A stretch of DNA of 64,000 nt, taken from contig BDSI01000104.1 of NCBI GenBank assembly GCA_003117195.1, positions 190,896 to 254,895 on the forward strand. The letters run 5' to 3'. The position numbers and the translations under genes were made by a program. The notes below the pieces were generated by a model. That model saw nothing but the letters and a program-made list of their open reading frames with translations. It did no database searches and was not told where the DNA came from. Of the stretch, positions 1 to 11,242 are shown one piece after another (the first letter of the stretch is position 1; each line of letters starts with the position of its first letter). The DNA is from Eudorina sp. 2006-703-Eu-15. Its lineage: Eukaryota > Chlorophyta > Chlorophyceae > Chlamydomonadales > Volvocaceae.

Positions 1-1001
1 GGGTTGGATGCCCCGGCTAGGGGGTGGGTGGATGCCCGGCTAGGGGTTGGATGCCCGGCTAGGGGTTGGATGCCCGGCTAGGGGTTGGATGCCCGGCTAG
101 GGGTTGGATGCCCGGCTAGGGGTTGGATGCCCCGGCTAGGGGTTGGATGTCCCGGCTGGGGGTTGGATGTCCCGGCTAGGGGTTGGATGCCCCGGCTAGG
201 GGTTGGATGCCCCTGTTAGGGGTTGGATGTCCCTGCTAGGGGTTGGATGCCCCGGCTAGGGGTTGGATGCCCCGGCTAGGGGTTGGATGTCCCGGCTGGG
301 GGTTGGATGTCCCGGCTAGGGGTTGGATGCCCCGGCTAGGGGTTGGATGCCCCTGTTAGGGGTTGGATGTCCCTGCTAGGGGTTGGATGCCCCGGCTAGG
401 GGTTGGATGCCCCGGCTAGGGGTTGGATGCCCCGGCTAGGGGTTGGATGCCCCTGCTAGGGGTTGGATGCCCCTGTTAGGGGTTGGATGCCCCTGTTAGG
501 GGTTGGATGCCCCGGCTAGGGGTTGGATGCCCCTGCTAGGGGTTGGAGGTCCCTGTTAGGGGTTGGATGTCCCTGCTAGGGGTTGGAGGTCCCTGTTAGG
601 GGTTGGATGTCCCTGCTAGGGGTTGGATGCCCCGGCTAGGGGTTGGATGCCCCGGCTAGGGGTTGGATGCCCCTGCTAGGGGTTGGATGTCCCTGCTAGG
701 GGTTGGATGTCCCTGCTAGGGGTTGGATGTCCCTGCTAGGGGTTGGATGCCCCTGCTAGGGGTTGGATGCCCCTGCTAGGGGTTGGATGCCTCTGCTAGG
801 GGTTGGATGTCCCTGTTAGGGGTTGGATGTCCCTGTTAGGGGTTGGATGTCCCTGCTAGGGGTTGGAGGTCCCTGCTAGGGGTTGGATGCCCCTGCTAGG
901 GGTTGGATGCCCCTGCTAGGGGTTGGATGCCCCTGCTAGGGGTTGGATGCCCCTGCTAGGGGTTGGATGTCCCTGCTAGGGGTTGGATGTCCCTGTTAGG
1001 G
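1..1001. repeat. 20-bp minisatellite array, about 50 copies
   Basis: The unit is GGTTGGATGCCCCGGCTAGG with frequent variants at a few positions (CCCCGG/CCCCTG/TCCCTG, GCTAGG/GTTAGG, ATG/AGG). From about base 121 the phase is kept exactly, three units per 60 bases. The first 120 bases hold length variants of 18-20 bases. The array runs off the left edge, so its true size is unknown. It ends at about 1001, roughly 130 bases downstream of the last visible exon of the minus-strand GT61 gene A, and may lie in that gene's final intron or 3' flank. It has no coding capacity that looks real. Confidence 0.97.
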
Positions 1002-1130
1002 AAAACTCAGGGATGACCAATGTAAACCCAACGGATGTCCACGCAAGCCGCAGATAGACCCGCGGGTCACGGGATTTCTCTTTTCCTTTTAACCGACGGG
1101 ACACTCAGTCACCGCCTTCCTTCCCCTCAC

Positions 1131-4100
1131 CTGGTCTCCCAGCCTGGGCAGGTTGAAGGCCATGTGGACGTCCACCCACCAAGGAAAGCCGCTGCCGAAC
1201 CCGCACGGCCGTACCTCCAGAAGCGCGGCCGCCGTACGGTGGTCCCCGCGCAGAAAGAACGCGTTGGCGGCGCCGGCGCCGTGTACGGCAACCAGCACGT
1301 GCGCGGAGCGCACCGCGGCGACGGTGGTTCGAAAGCGGTCGATTCCGTACAGGTCGGGTGTGTCGGCCGTGATGAGCGAACGGCACACGACGCGGCGGAA
1401 GGAGCCCACTGCGAGTGGTGGTGACCCGTGGGTCAGTGGGACGCGGCAATGACCACATTGCCACGAGCGCGTTTTAGGGCCAACACGCGTGATTTCTTTG
1501 TCTGTTTCCGTGCTCCAGAGAAAGCGCTTCCGCCCTGGTCTCCAAACTCCATTCCTTCAAGGTGCCATGTGACCACCACTACGATGGGTTGTACCTTGTA
1601 CGACTGTAACCCTAGACTCCTCCCGGCGCGGCACCCCTCGGCCTCCCCGGACCAACCTCTCCCCTCCCACAGCACCCCAACTCCAGGGACCCCACCTCAA
1701 AACCTCACTTCGATCCAAGCTTAGGACGGCGTACATAGCACGGCACCACTCACCCATATCCCACGCCGCCCGGTTGCATGCACGGACAAGCTGGCGCAGG
1801 TTCCTGATTGTACGAGCCCCGCCATGACGCGCCTCAATCGCCACTCGCAGAGTGCCGTAGTCATCGATTGGCGGCGGCGGTGGCGGCGGCAAGCTGACCT
1901 CGGGGGCTCCGGCGATGCCACCGCGGCCGCGGCTGCGGCTGCGGCCGAGACCACGGCCCCGACCGCGGGCTGACTCCGCCAGGTCCGTGTCCGCTCCGAA
2001 ACCCAGCGGGTCCAGCGGCAGGGGTCCCCCACCGTCGGGGCTGTCCAGGTGCTCGCCGACGACGGCGGCCGTCTCCAGGGGGGACGAATGCGGCGTAGCT
2101 GGGAGCTTGCAAACCATTATCTGGGGTGGGGTTGGGGTGGGGTGGATGCCGATGCCAACAGGAAGGTGAGGAGGTCTGTCCGATGCCGTACTGTTGTGTT
2201 GTACGAGGAACACGGGAGAGATGCGGGGGAGAGGAAGGGGGGATGAGGGGGGCGAAGACGCCGTCAGCCCTTGGGCCCCTGCCAGGATCCCTGGACCCCT
2301 GGACCCACGCGAGGGCTCCCGGGGCCCATCGTCGAGTTACAGCTGCCACGCGTTTAGTCCCTCCGCTTGGAGCCTACCTGCGCCTCTCTCCCTCCCTCCC
2401 TCCCTCCCTCCCTCCCCCACTCAATAACCCACTCGCTCTCCACCCTCGCCGGCACACGTACCGCCGTACGTACCCGCTCGAAGCACGAGTGCGGGTGCCC
2501 GTCGTGCGACCAGGTCACGTGGGGCGCCGAGCCGCCGCTGCCGTACGCCGCCGCCTCCGCGTCCGCCGCCATCCGCTCCAGGGTGGTCACGGGGCGGACG
2601 GAGAGGTGGCCCAGGAGGGCCTGATGGTACGGCATGAGGCTGAGGCCCTCCGGCAGGGCCAAGGCCAGAGTCACGTTGCGGTCTGTGGCGGGTTTCAGCG
2701 GAGATGTACGACTTGTCGGGTTTCAGCGCAGCCGTCCCCGGGTCGTGCGGGGGTTCCGAGGTCCAGGGAGGGGCCGGTCGGGCTTCAGGCTGGCAGGGAG
2801 ATGTACGCTGTGATGGCCGGTTTCGGAGCGGATGGGCAGACTCCCAAGGTTATCTGAGGAATCGTTGGCGCGTGCCGAAAAGGTGTCCAAAATAAACCCA
2901 TCTTCAGAACCTAAGCCCCGACAACTCTCGGACGCGACTCCCAGTGCTCCCACCCGCCACCGACCCACCCGGCAGCAGCCCCAGCCTCCTGAAAACCAGA
3001 TCAGCTGTGGCGGCACCCCCGGCGGTGAACTCCCCGAAGTTGAAGGGCCAGTCCGCCAGCAGCACCACCGGCAGCGTGCAGCGGGTGAAGGCGGCGGCCG
3101 GCGGCCGCTGACGCGCCGGGGAGGGCTCGAGCCGGCTGGCGGGCCGCACCGGCAGCGTGTACGCCTCCTGGGCGGGGGTTTGGGGGCCGGTCGGGTGACG
3201 GGGGGGTCAGGGCAGCCAAGAGCCAGCGACGGGCTGTTGTACACGATTGTCCGTACCGCCCCGATGGTCGTACATACACACACCAGCAGCAGCAACTGCG
3301 GGAGACTGCTCCGCGCTCTCGGGGCGGGGCAGGGCAGTGCGGTCTAGGTAGCGTTTAAGATAAGGTTAGGTGAGGTGAGGTTGACCCGTACCAGGGCGTA
3401 CCTGCTACCTGGTTCGTACTCATGTCATACTTGATATCGTCGCGGCGTCGGAGCCCATTCTGATCATTCCTTCTACGAACCGAGCACGGGAATGCAACGC
3501 GCAGGGCGAACGGACGGCCCCTCCACCACCACCAGGAACCCCCAACGCGGGTCCCACCTGGTTGCCCACGATGGCATCGCTGTTGGAAGCTCCAGGGATG
3601 TTCCAGGAGCTCCTCCATGTCCTGCAGGTGTACGGCAGGTGCAGTGGGGGGCGGGGTATTGTATGACATTCAGTTGGTACGGCAGGTGCAGTAAAAGGGT
3701 CAAAACGAGGAAAACGCTGTATGACAATCACTTCATAAGGTCCTTGGAGATCGGTATGTTTTCATCCGAGGGTTGTTCCACTCGTGGGATGGCCGGGTGA
3801 GACGTCGACTGCATCCTCAAACGCTCAGCCACAAGGCCGGGCGCCATCTTGAGTAGCTGTGCAGACGGCAACAGCACCCGTCTACAAGGGTGGCCTGAAG
3901 ATAGAGCTGGACTACACGTCTGACTGCGTGACCGGCATTGGCATTAAACATACATCATGACAGTGTCAGGCCAGACTCATTGAGGTCAGCGTTAGCCAGC
4001 GGCCGGGCAGCGGTCAGACTCATTCGAACTCACTCAAGGTACGGGATAGGCGGTCGAAAGCTGGTCTTGTTTGTCAAAAGGCGCGATTCATCATCAGATT

Positions 4101-4338
4101 TGAGCGAATTAAAAACTACGAGTTCGTTCTGGTGAAGGCATACGCGCCTCAGGATCGCGCAAAAGGAAGGAGGCACCGCGGCTTCGTCCAGAAAAGGAGC
4201 ACTGCACGTCGCGTTGTTCTCCACATCGCAAATTGCAAACCTACAAATCAAAATGAATACAAGTAGACGAATAAGTACTGCGTGAGCCGCTGTCGCCAGA
4301 AATCCGTTTGCCTGCAGCACACGTCTTCTGGCACGCAT
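1131..4338 (-). CDS. GT61-family glycosyltransferase, paralogue A (last exon missing)
   Basis: Likely a Golgi/ER type II membrane glycosyltransferase of the GT61/EOGT-like family. Exons in coding order: 4338-4034, 3621-3558, 3167-2969, 2682-2474, 2120-1754, 1408-1131; intron phases agree throughout (474 codons so far). ATG at 4338 begins a basic stretch (MRARRR) and a hydrophobic signal-anchor (HAVLIRLLVFILIC). Later exons carry CFER before VCKL, an IRV-type strand (LRVAIEARHGG..TIRNL), and the family signature HVLVAVHGAGAANAFFL with LLEV. This order matches GT61/EOGT. The exon at 1408-1131 ends at a good donor (CAG|GTGAGG), but no C-terminal exon like that of paralogue B follows before the minisatellite. 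The gene is therefore either cut by the array, or its last exon lies left of the window. The donor sugar and acceptor cannot be told. Confidence 0.8.
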
Positions 4339-5231
4339 CTGCAATTGTGGAGCTTGGAGTTTGGGCTTGCCCTACATATTGTTATGATTTTGTATGCATG
4401 CAAGAAACGAGTCTCCAATTGGGTTCTTTGGCTTTTTCCAAAAAGTGTTTGTCATGGCTGTCACCGTTCGTAAATGAAGCGGTTGGTCGATCGGTGCCTC
4501 TATCTGGTCGGGCGGGGGCTTCAGATGACTACATTGAAAGTTGAATATTCTGATCTTGGTCTTATTACGTTTCTTGAAAGGTAGTGCACGAGGAAGCCCA
4601 GTGCCTACTACTGTGCCGTTGACGAGTCCGAAACGCGACTCTTATCTTACATTTTTGGTTGTTTACATTTTGTTCGGTCTGCGGTTTGAGTTGCTCACAT
4701 CGTTATCCAATTCTGTTTCGCGCCGTCTGCGAGCTCCGGGCGTTGATTAGCGGAGGCCTGCGCGCCTGCCGTTACGCCGAGCAAGCCCACATTCCACCCT
4801 CAAGGAACAAAATATGCGAGATGCGTGATCACGTAAACTTACAACGGCGAGTAACGGTGAATAATTAAAAAGTGCACGCATAGGCATCCGTCGTAATTGG
4901 ATGAATGAAGGTGGGAAAAGCCAGCCTTGGTTTGAACCATACATACATAGGTGGAGTGTTGAAAACACACGACTGGATCAACACACCAATTCCAGGAACC
5001 TGCCTCAAGGCACGCGACGACACGAGGGGTGCTCCCCCTTCATCACTCGTTGCTGCTCTCCACGAGATGCGCAACGCCAATGCACACGTGTCATGACATC
5101 TTGGTAACCCTCCACGCCCCTATTACCACAGTGGTTCAACCACTACCGAGCGTTCCTGTATAACCGTTACAAGGTGGACCCTGCCGCCTAGCGCAGCCAG
5201 CAATACATCGCCCTGCTCAAGCCCAAGTCAT
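4339..5231. other. Intergenic: 5' flank of GT61-A and 3' flank of GT61-B
   Basis: This AT-richer stretch has no convincing exon. It should contain the promoter of paralogue A (minus strand) and the end of the paralogue B transcript. A second TTACA (TGTAA on the minus strand) is at 5167-5171. Short open frames here have no recognisable protein features. Confidence 0.5.
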
Positions 5232-5236
5232 TTACA
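5232..5236 (-). terminator. Poly(A) signal TGTAA of GT61-B
   Basis: TTACA on the plus strand reads TGTAA on the minus strand, about 35 bases past the TAG stop of paralogue B. TGTAA is the usual poly(A) signal of chlorophycean algae. A second copy about 65 bases further on could also serve. Confidence 0.55.
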
Positions 5237-5269
5237 GCCCCGCGCCATAGTGGAGCTACGGTACTGCTA

Positions 5270-8200
5270 CTAATGCTGCAGTTGCTGCTCCAGCTCCGGC
5301 TGTAGCAAGAACTCCGCCTTGCCCTCCGCCACCCGCTTCTTCCAGTCCTCCATTCCCAGCGGGCCCAGCACCACCCCGCCGCCCCGCCCCCACTCCGCGC
5401 CCGCCCCTCCCTGGCGCCCCTCCGGAGACCCCTCCCCGGGCAGCGCGTAGCCGTGCAGCCGGTTCGCCGCCTTAGCCTTGCCGTACGCCTCCGGGTCACG
5501 CAGCATGCCCGCCACGTGGCGCAGCATGGCCATGAAGCCGTCGGGCCGCAGGGTGAGGTGCTGGTCGCGCATGACGTGCCCACCACCTGCCCGCGTGTTG
5601 GCTGCCCCGCCGGCGGCCTGGACGTCCAGCGCCCAGTCCGCGGGACTGCACTGGCTAGGATCCTCTATATTGTAGGCGTGGAAGCGGACCTGGCAAGGCA
5701 CCGATGTGACAGAAGGGTAGGCAGAAACGTAGGCGCAGTGTTGCTTCTATCTGGGGTAAGGAGGAGGACAAGGAGGAGGGTCGAACCACGGCCATGGAGC
5801 GGGGAGGGCCGCAATGGGCAGTCGATGAGCAGGAAGATCACCTGCGCTGTCGATACCGGGAGGGGGAGGAGTCACGCCGTGCGGTGGCGGTGGCGGTGCG
5901 GTGCGCCATCGGTGGCGTTGACGACTGGACGGCCTCTGTGCCTTGTGCCATCCGTGGCATTGCGGGCCTTATGAACCATTTGCCCGGGCTCCGGGGCGCC
6001 GGGTCATCTGGGCCTTGTGGACCGTGCCCTGTGTCCCCAAGTCGACCTCAGCTGCCCAGGACGCCGGACGATGTAACCAAGGGGCTGACCAAGAGCTTGG
6101 TTTCCTCGCCAGCTGCGCCAGATCATCCAGTGATGCCGTACATACTACCGCCCAGGAGGCCGGGGAGCGGAGGCAAATGCTTGCGCCCCTCCCTCGTTGT
6201 ACGTCAAAGCCGGAGGCCACTGATCCGCCCGGGCAGCTGTGCGGACCCACGGGTCACTACAGACTCTACAGTTGATTTGAGCCGCGTTGCGCGCAGGGTG
6301 CTCGCTATCGCCGAGCCGACCCATGGGTCACATCGCCCTTCCCTCACCTGGTCTCCCAGTCTGGGCAGGTTGACGGCCATGTGGACGTCCACCCACCAAG
6401 GAAAGCCGCTGCCGAACCCGCACGGCCGTACCTCCAGAAGCGCGGCCGCCGTACGGTTGTTCCCGCGCAGAAAGAACGCGTTGGCGGCGCCGGCGCCGTG
6501 TACGGCAACCAGCACGTGCGCGGAGCGCACCGCGGCGACGGTGGCTCGGAAGCGGTCGATTCCGTACAGCTCGGGTGTGTCGGCCGTGCTGAGCGGACGG
6601 CACACGACGCGGCGGAAGGAGCCCACTGCGAGTGGTGGTGACCCGTGGGTCAGTGGGACGCGGCAAAGTGGGACGCAGGGCACACGCTCGGCTTCACCCG
6701 ACCATCGAATGATTACACCTGCCTCACGCCACGGCAGATCTCCACATCCCCGCACTGCCCCGCCTGCTTCAAATACCCCCACGTACTTGCCCGCTTCAAA
6801 CCCCACGTACCTGAAACCCAAGAGGCTGCCTGATTGCATGTCTGTATCAGCTGATGGAGGTTCCGGATCGTCCGTACACCGCCGTGCCGCGTCTCGATGG
6901 CGACCCGCAAAGTCGTGTCCTCGTCGAGGGGCGGCAGCGACGGCCGCGAGACGGCGGCGGCGGCGCCGCCGCCATGCTGACCCGTCGCCGTCGCCGCCGC
7001 GTCCGCTTCGAAACCCAGCGGGTCCAGCGGCAGGGGTCCCCCACCGTCGGGGCTGTCCAGGTGCTCCCCCACGACGGCGGCGGTCTCCAGGGGGGACGAC
7101 TCGTGGGTGCCCTCCAGTTTGCAAACCGCCACCTGAGTACGGCAGCCGCAGGAGGTATGGCAGCCGCAGGGGAGAGGTGAACATTGCCCTTTCGTCGGTG
7201 GAAGCTCGACGAGGTTCACCAGTCCTCCAGATGGGCAGTGCGGCAGGCCATCGGCGGGCGCGACCGCAGTAGGATATGCGTGGCACACGCCGTCCTACCC
7301 TACCGACCGACCGATCTCGCTCAGTCCTGGCGGAGGGTGACCCCCGCCGGAGATCGCAGTCCTTCGCGCCCTCCCTAGAGCGAACATCCTTGAAGAAGAA
7401 GAAGAGTAGGAGGAATAAGACTCATGCTCAAGGCAGAGCCGCCTACAGAGAGCGCTGGGGGGCCGGTTCTCCGCTGCTACAGCGCTTAGGGATGCTCTCC
7501 GCCGTACGTACGTACCCGCTCGAAGCACGAGTGCGGGTGCCCGTCGTGCGACCAGGTCACGTGGGGCGCCGAGCCGCCGCTGCCGTACGCCGCCGCCTCC
7601 GCGTCCGCCGCCATCCGCTCCAGGGTGGTCACGGGGCGGACGGAGAGGTGGCCCAGGAGGGCCTGATGGTACGGCATGAGGCTGAGGCCCTCCGGCAGGG
7701 CCAAGGCCAGAGTCACATTGCGGTCTGTGGCGGGTTTCAGCGGAGATGTACGACTTGGCGGGTTTCAGCGGAGATGTACGACTTGTCGGGTTTCAGCGGA
7801 GATGTACGACTTGTCACAGTCCCGTGGCCATCCACTCACCCGGATTGCCTTCATCTGCCCCTCATCACTGCGCACCACTTGAGGCGCAGCCCACCGCCCT
7901 GCGCCCTGCGCCGCCACCTTATCTCTGAGGCGATGTGTAGAATCCTCCATTGCCGTGCTGAAAGCAATCGCCGCCACATCAGACATCACACACCAACAAG
8001 GGGCCAGGGGTTGTCCCTAACGCCCCCATGGCGCCTCTCTGGTTGGCCTCTCCAGACATCCCCATTCCCATCCCACCAACAACAACCTCCCACGGCCACC
8101 CCCCCGCCCCGGGCCCAACCCTCACCCAGCATGTTACGCTTCCGGAACATCAGGTCAGCTGTGGCGGCCCCGTTGGAGAAGAACTCGCAAAAGTTGAAGG

Positions 8201-9545
8201 GCCAGTCCGCCAGCAGCACCACCGGCAGCGTGCAGCGGGTGAAGGCGGCGGCCGGCGGCCACTGACGCGCCAGGGAGGGCTCGAGCCGGCTGGCGGGCCG
8301 CACCGGCAGCGTGTACGCCTCCTGGGCGGGGGTTTGGGGTTGCGTAGGTTGTGGCGAGGGATGAAAACACGTCCATTGTCTGTTCGTCTCTCCCTAGTCC
8401 GTTTGTGCCCCAGAGCAGGAGGTCCACCGACCCAACCTCGCCACGCACTATGCACCATGTGGCAAGCGGCCCCACCCGGGGAGCGGAATGAGCGGGGGGA
8501 CACCGCTAGCTGGACCCGCATTCGCTGGCCCATCGGCCCGCCGCACGAAACGCGTCCCCGCCAACCAGCCAGTCAGTCAGCCAGCTATCCGTCAGTCCGC
8601 CATCCGGCCAGTCAGCCAGCCAAGTACTCCCAACGCAGCGGGGTGCCGGACCGAAACCCCGGACTGCTCATCCTATCCACCCAACACATTGGTGGGCCGC
8701 CACCTTGCACGCATCGATCCATGGGACTGACCCATGGGTCTGACAAAAGCGCTGGGCGCACGCAGGTCAGTCGGGTCAGCGAACGAACGGACGACGCCCG
8801 CAACGCCGCCGCGGGCGGGTCCCACCTGGTTGCCCACGATGGCATCGCTGTTGGAAGCTCCAGGGATGTTCCAGGAGCTCCTCCATGTCCTGCAGGTGTA
8901 CGGCAGGGGCAGTACACGGGATGGGGGCGGGGAGTGGGTGAGAAGACCCGCGGCCGGACCGCCGGGGCTGTTGGGAACTTGGTCAGCTGCAATCAGGAGC
9001 TGTTTGGTCGGCTGCTGCTGCCGCTGTTGTTGCTACCCATGTCAGTGCATATGGCTTAGACCCAGTTTCGCGCATGAGAACATCAATAAAACTGCGGCAC
9101 TCGTTGCCACTCAAGTCATAAGCTGCAACGCCATCTCCCCCCATGCAATTCCGTGATCTAGAGTTGGTCCAGGGGAACCACGGCAGCGAATGCATGTTTG
9201 CCGGCGGGCGGACGATAGCGGCAGTAAGGCGCACCCGAGGTACGGAATTGGCGGGCGAAGTCGAGTTCGGGTGATGTTGCCCGTAGGACTTGCATCCTCG
9301 TAGGCATATTGGGGGTCATAAGACACGAGCACGGTTTGATAAAGGCATACTCGTTGCAAGACAGCGCATAGGTGCGATGGCAGGGCGGCTTCGTCAAGAT
9401 GTGCAGGGTTGCAGGCTCCCTCTTTCGCGACACAAAAACGTGAATTGTTCTCAAATAAATCCAGTAGACATTGCAGAAGCAGAACGTGCGCAATGGTAAC
9501 GATAAAATTGCAAGGTTTTCGAAGTGCAAAACTGCATCGCGTCAT
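5270..9545 (-). CDS. GT61-family glycosyltransferase, paralogue B (complete)
   Basis: This is a complete 599-residue paralogue of gene A. Exons: 9545-9235, 8889-8826, 8321-8126, 7724-7516, 7132-6811, 6625-6348, 5689-5270; all phases agree. The ATG at 9545 starts a short basic segment and a hydrophobic stretch (IVTIAHVLLLQCLLDLF), giving a probable type II signal-anchor. The lumenal region has LQRVCLYQ, RPPIPYL, VVLLADWPFNF, a CFER motif, LRVAIETRHGG and the family signature VLVAVHGAGAANAFFL. The last exon supplies VRFHAYNIED and VMRDQHLTL with a C-terminal helix (FMAMLRHVAGMLRDPE), as in EOGT-like GT61 enzymes. Family knowledge predicts transfer of a pentose or GlcNAc to a secreted or wall glycoprotein; the substrate is not visible here. 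It lies tandem to A in the same orientation, so it arose by duplication. Confidence 0.88.
7733..7816. repeat. Three tandem copies of a ~29-bp intron repeat
   Basis: The unit contains GGGTTTCAGCGGAGATGTA followed by CGACTTG. It is repeated three times just upstream (in gene sense) of the acceptor of exon 4 in GT61-B. The matching intron of GT61-A (about 2690-2735) has one full copy and one partial copy, so the number differs between the duplicates. Confidence 0.85.
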
Positions 9546-10284
9546 ATCTTCCTGTATTCATGACGACCATTATAAAACTTAAGAAAGGTAGAGCCGTTAG
9601 TGGCGTTAACGTTACATGTCCGTCCACTCATATCCATCCCGAATAGATCAGTTGTCGTACTTGGATTCTTAAATGATACGTTGACTTCTCTAGCAATGAC
9701 GAAGGAATGGCAGAGAAGTCTGGCTCTAGTGCGAATGGTTGTTTGTTGGTTCGGTTCCGTACGGCAGTACGGCCGATTGCGGCGCGGATGGCGCCGTGGC
9801 AGCTTGTTCAGCGGCGGCCGAGACTGAGCTCGGTATATGACGTTGCTGCTAATTCAATTATGTTATTGCCCTTCTGCCAGGGCATACTCCCCGCCCTCCC
9901 GACCCGGGTGGCAGCCGGTGAACAGTTGCAAAGTAGCAGGTTTGGACGATGTCCAGCGTCGAACAAAATGCTAACGTGTGTTGCCTTGCAGGTTGTGTTC
10001 TGGTGGGACTGGTGTTTGCATTTCACGCATGTCTTGTTACGAATGTAACCGAGGAACTATAAGTGGCCGCCTCACTTCTCAATCTGTCCAGTACTGTGAA
10101 CTTTCTTGCATCTGTGCCGACAGTACGGTTGGAGTAGGAGGCGTGACGTGTGACGATGCGTTTTTTTGCGCAATCCCGTACCCGGAAGATCAGCACAACG
10201 CACCGCATTCTCAAACTGAACGCGGTGTAGAAGCTGCAGTCAAGTGTCGCAAGGGTCCCAAGTCAGAGTTCTGATTTTGCATGC
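9546..10284. other. Intergenic: upstream of GT61-B, downstream of RNR2
   Basis: AT-rich relative to the genes. I see no exon with conserved features. It presumably holds the minus-strand promoter of GT61-B. Confidence 0.5.
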
Positions 10285-10289
10285 TTACA
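10285..10289 (-). terminator. Possible poly(A) signal of RNR2
   Basis: First TTACA (TGTAA on the minus strand) below the RNR2 stop codon, about 950 bases away. It implies a long 3' UTR, which is common in these algae. No nearer match was seen. Confidence 0.35.
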
Positions 10290-11242
10290 TCTGACTAACG
10301 GCATGTCTGTTGGCCACGACTTGGCAAGGCATCCTTTGGGGCATGACACCAGAGTGCACTTCGTCCCCACCGACAATCCGAGTTGAATCCTATAGGATTG
10401 CGCGCCGCTCGCATCCTCCCATAACGGCGAACACCTGACACCAAACGCACGCGAACACAGTCGCATCAGCATACAAAATGAATTACCGAGCTCGAAACAG
10501 CCCGTAGCTAAACAAGAGAAATACGGAATCAAAGCTCGTTGTCCGCATAGAGAAGGATGACGCTGCGTATATACAATGAACCCAAAACAGTTTGCCAATC
10601 GCAACAGGGCAGTGAAAAAAAGTTCGTTGGTACCGTTCGTTGGGAGTTGAGAAATTAAAACCGCGGTAAGAAAACCCCCACAGCAGGAAACAATCAAAGT
10701 AATGTAAGTCCAGGCTGAAGAGACAAGTACGCAAATTGTGAATTGTCACATGATGCGGCATTGCGTCAATAACTCCAATCGTGTCCGCCCCAGCCCCATA
10801 CCCAGTCAGCGCATGGGGGCCTTAACCTAGGGGATCGGCGGCTTGCAGGAGGGAGCAGCTTTCAGGCCGGCACCTGGTTGCAGGGGATCCGCATCACATC
10901 GCCCCTTCTCGTGCGGCATTCACCTAACACATATGGATGGGAGTTAGGGAAAGTCCGTCTCACGTCCGCGTCACCCAAAACTGCGCAACCACGTCAACAA
11001 CCTGGCAGAAGATCGGACGGCCGCGTCAACATCCACCTTCAACTGCCACTAAAAGAGTCCAGCGTATCTGTCCAACTAATTACCGAGTTCCAATGCGTCA
11101 CTACATTTGCGCCGGCATCGCAGTCGCGAGGTTGCGAAAGAGTGGTGACGAGGCACAACCTGAGCCCGAGATCGGATACGTGCTTTGGGCAGAGAGCGCC
11201 TCGCAGACCTCGCCACCACTACAGCCCGAGTTCCCCATGCGC

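Noticed and set aside
1..1001. CRISPR-like look of a regular short repeat
   Set aside because: Units are directly adjacent without unique spacers, so this is a minisatellite.
5794..7272. 492-codon plus-strand open frame
   Set aside because: It runs antisense over GT61-B exons and introns. It has no conserved motif and exists because GC-rich DNA lacks stop codons.
10263..10697. 144-codon minus-strand frame
   Set aside because: It lies in the probable RNR2 3' UTR, has no recognisable protein features, and no spliced partner.
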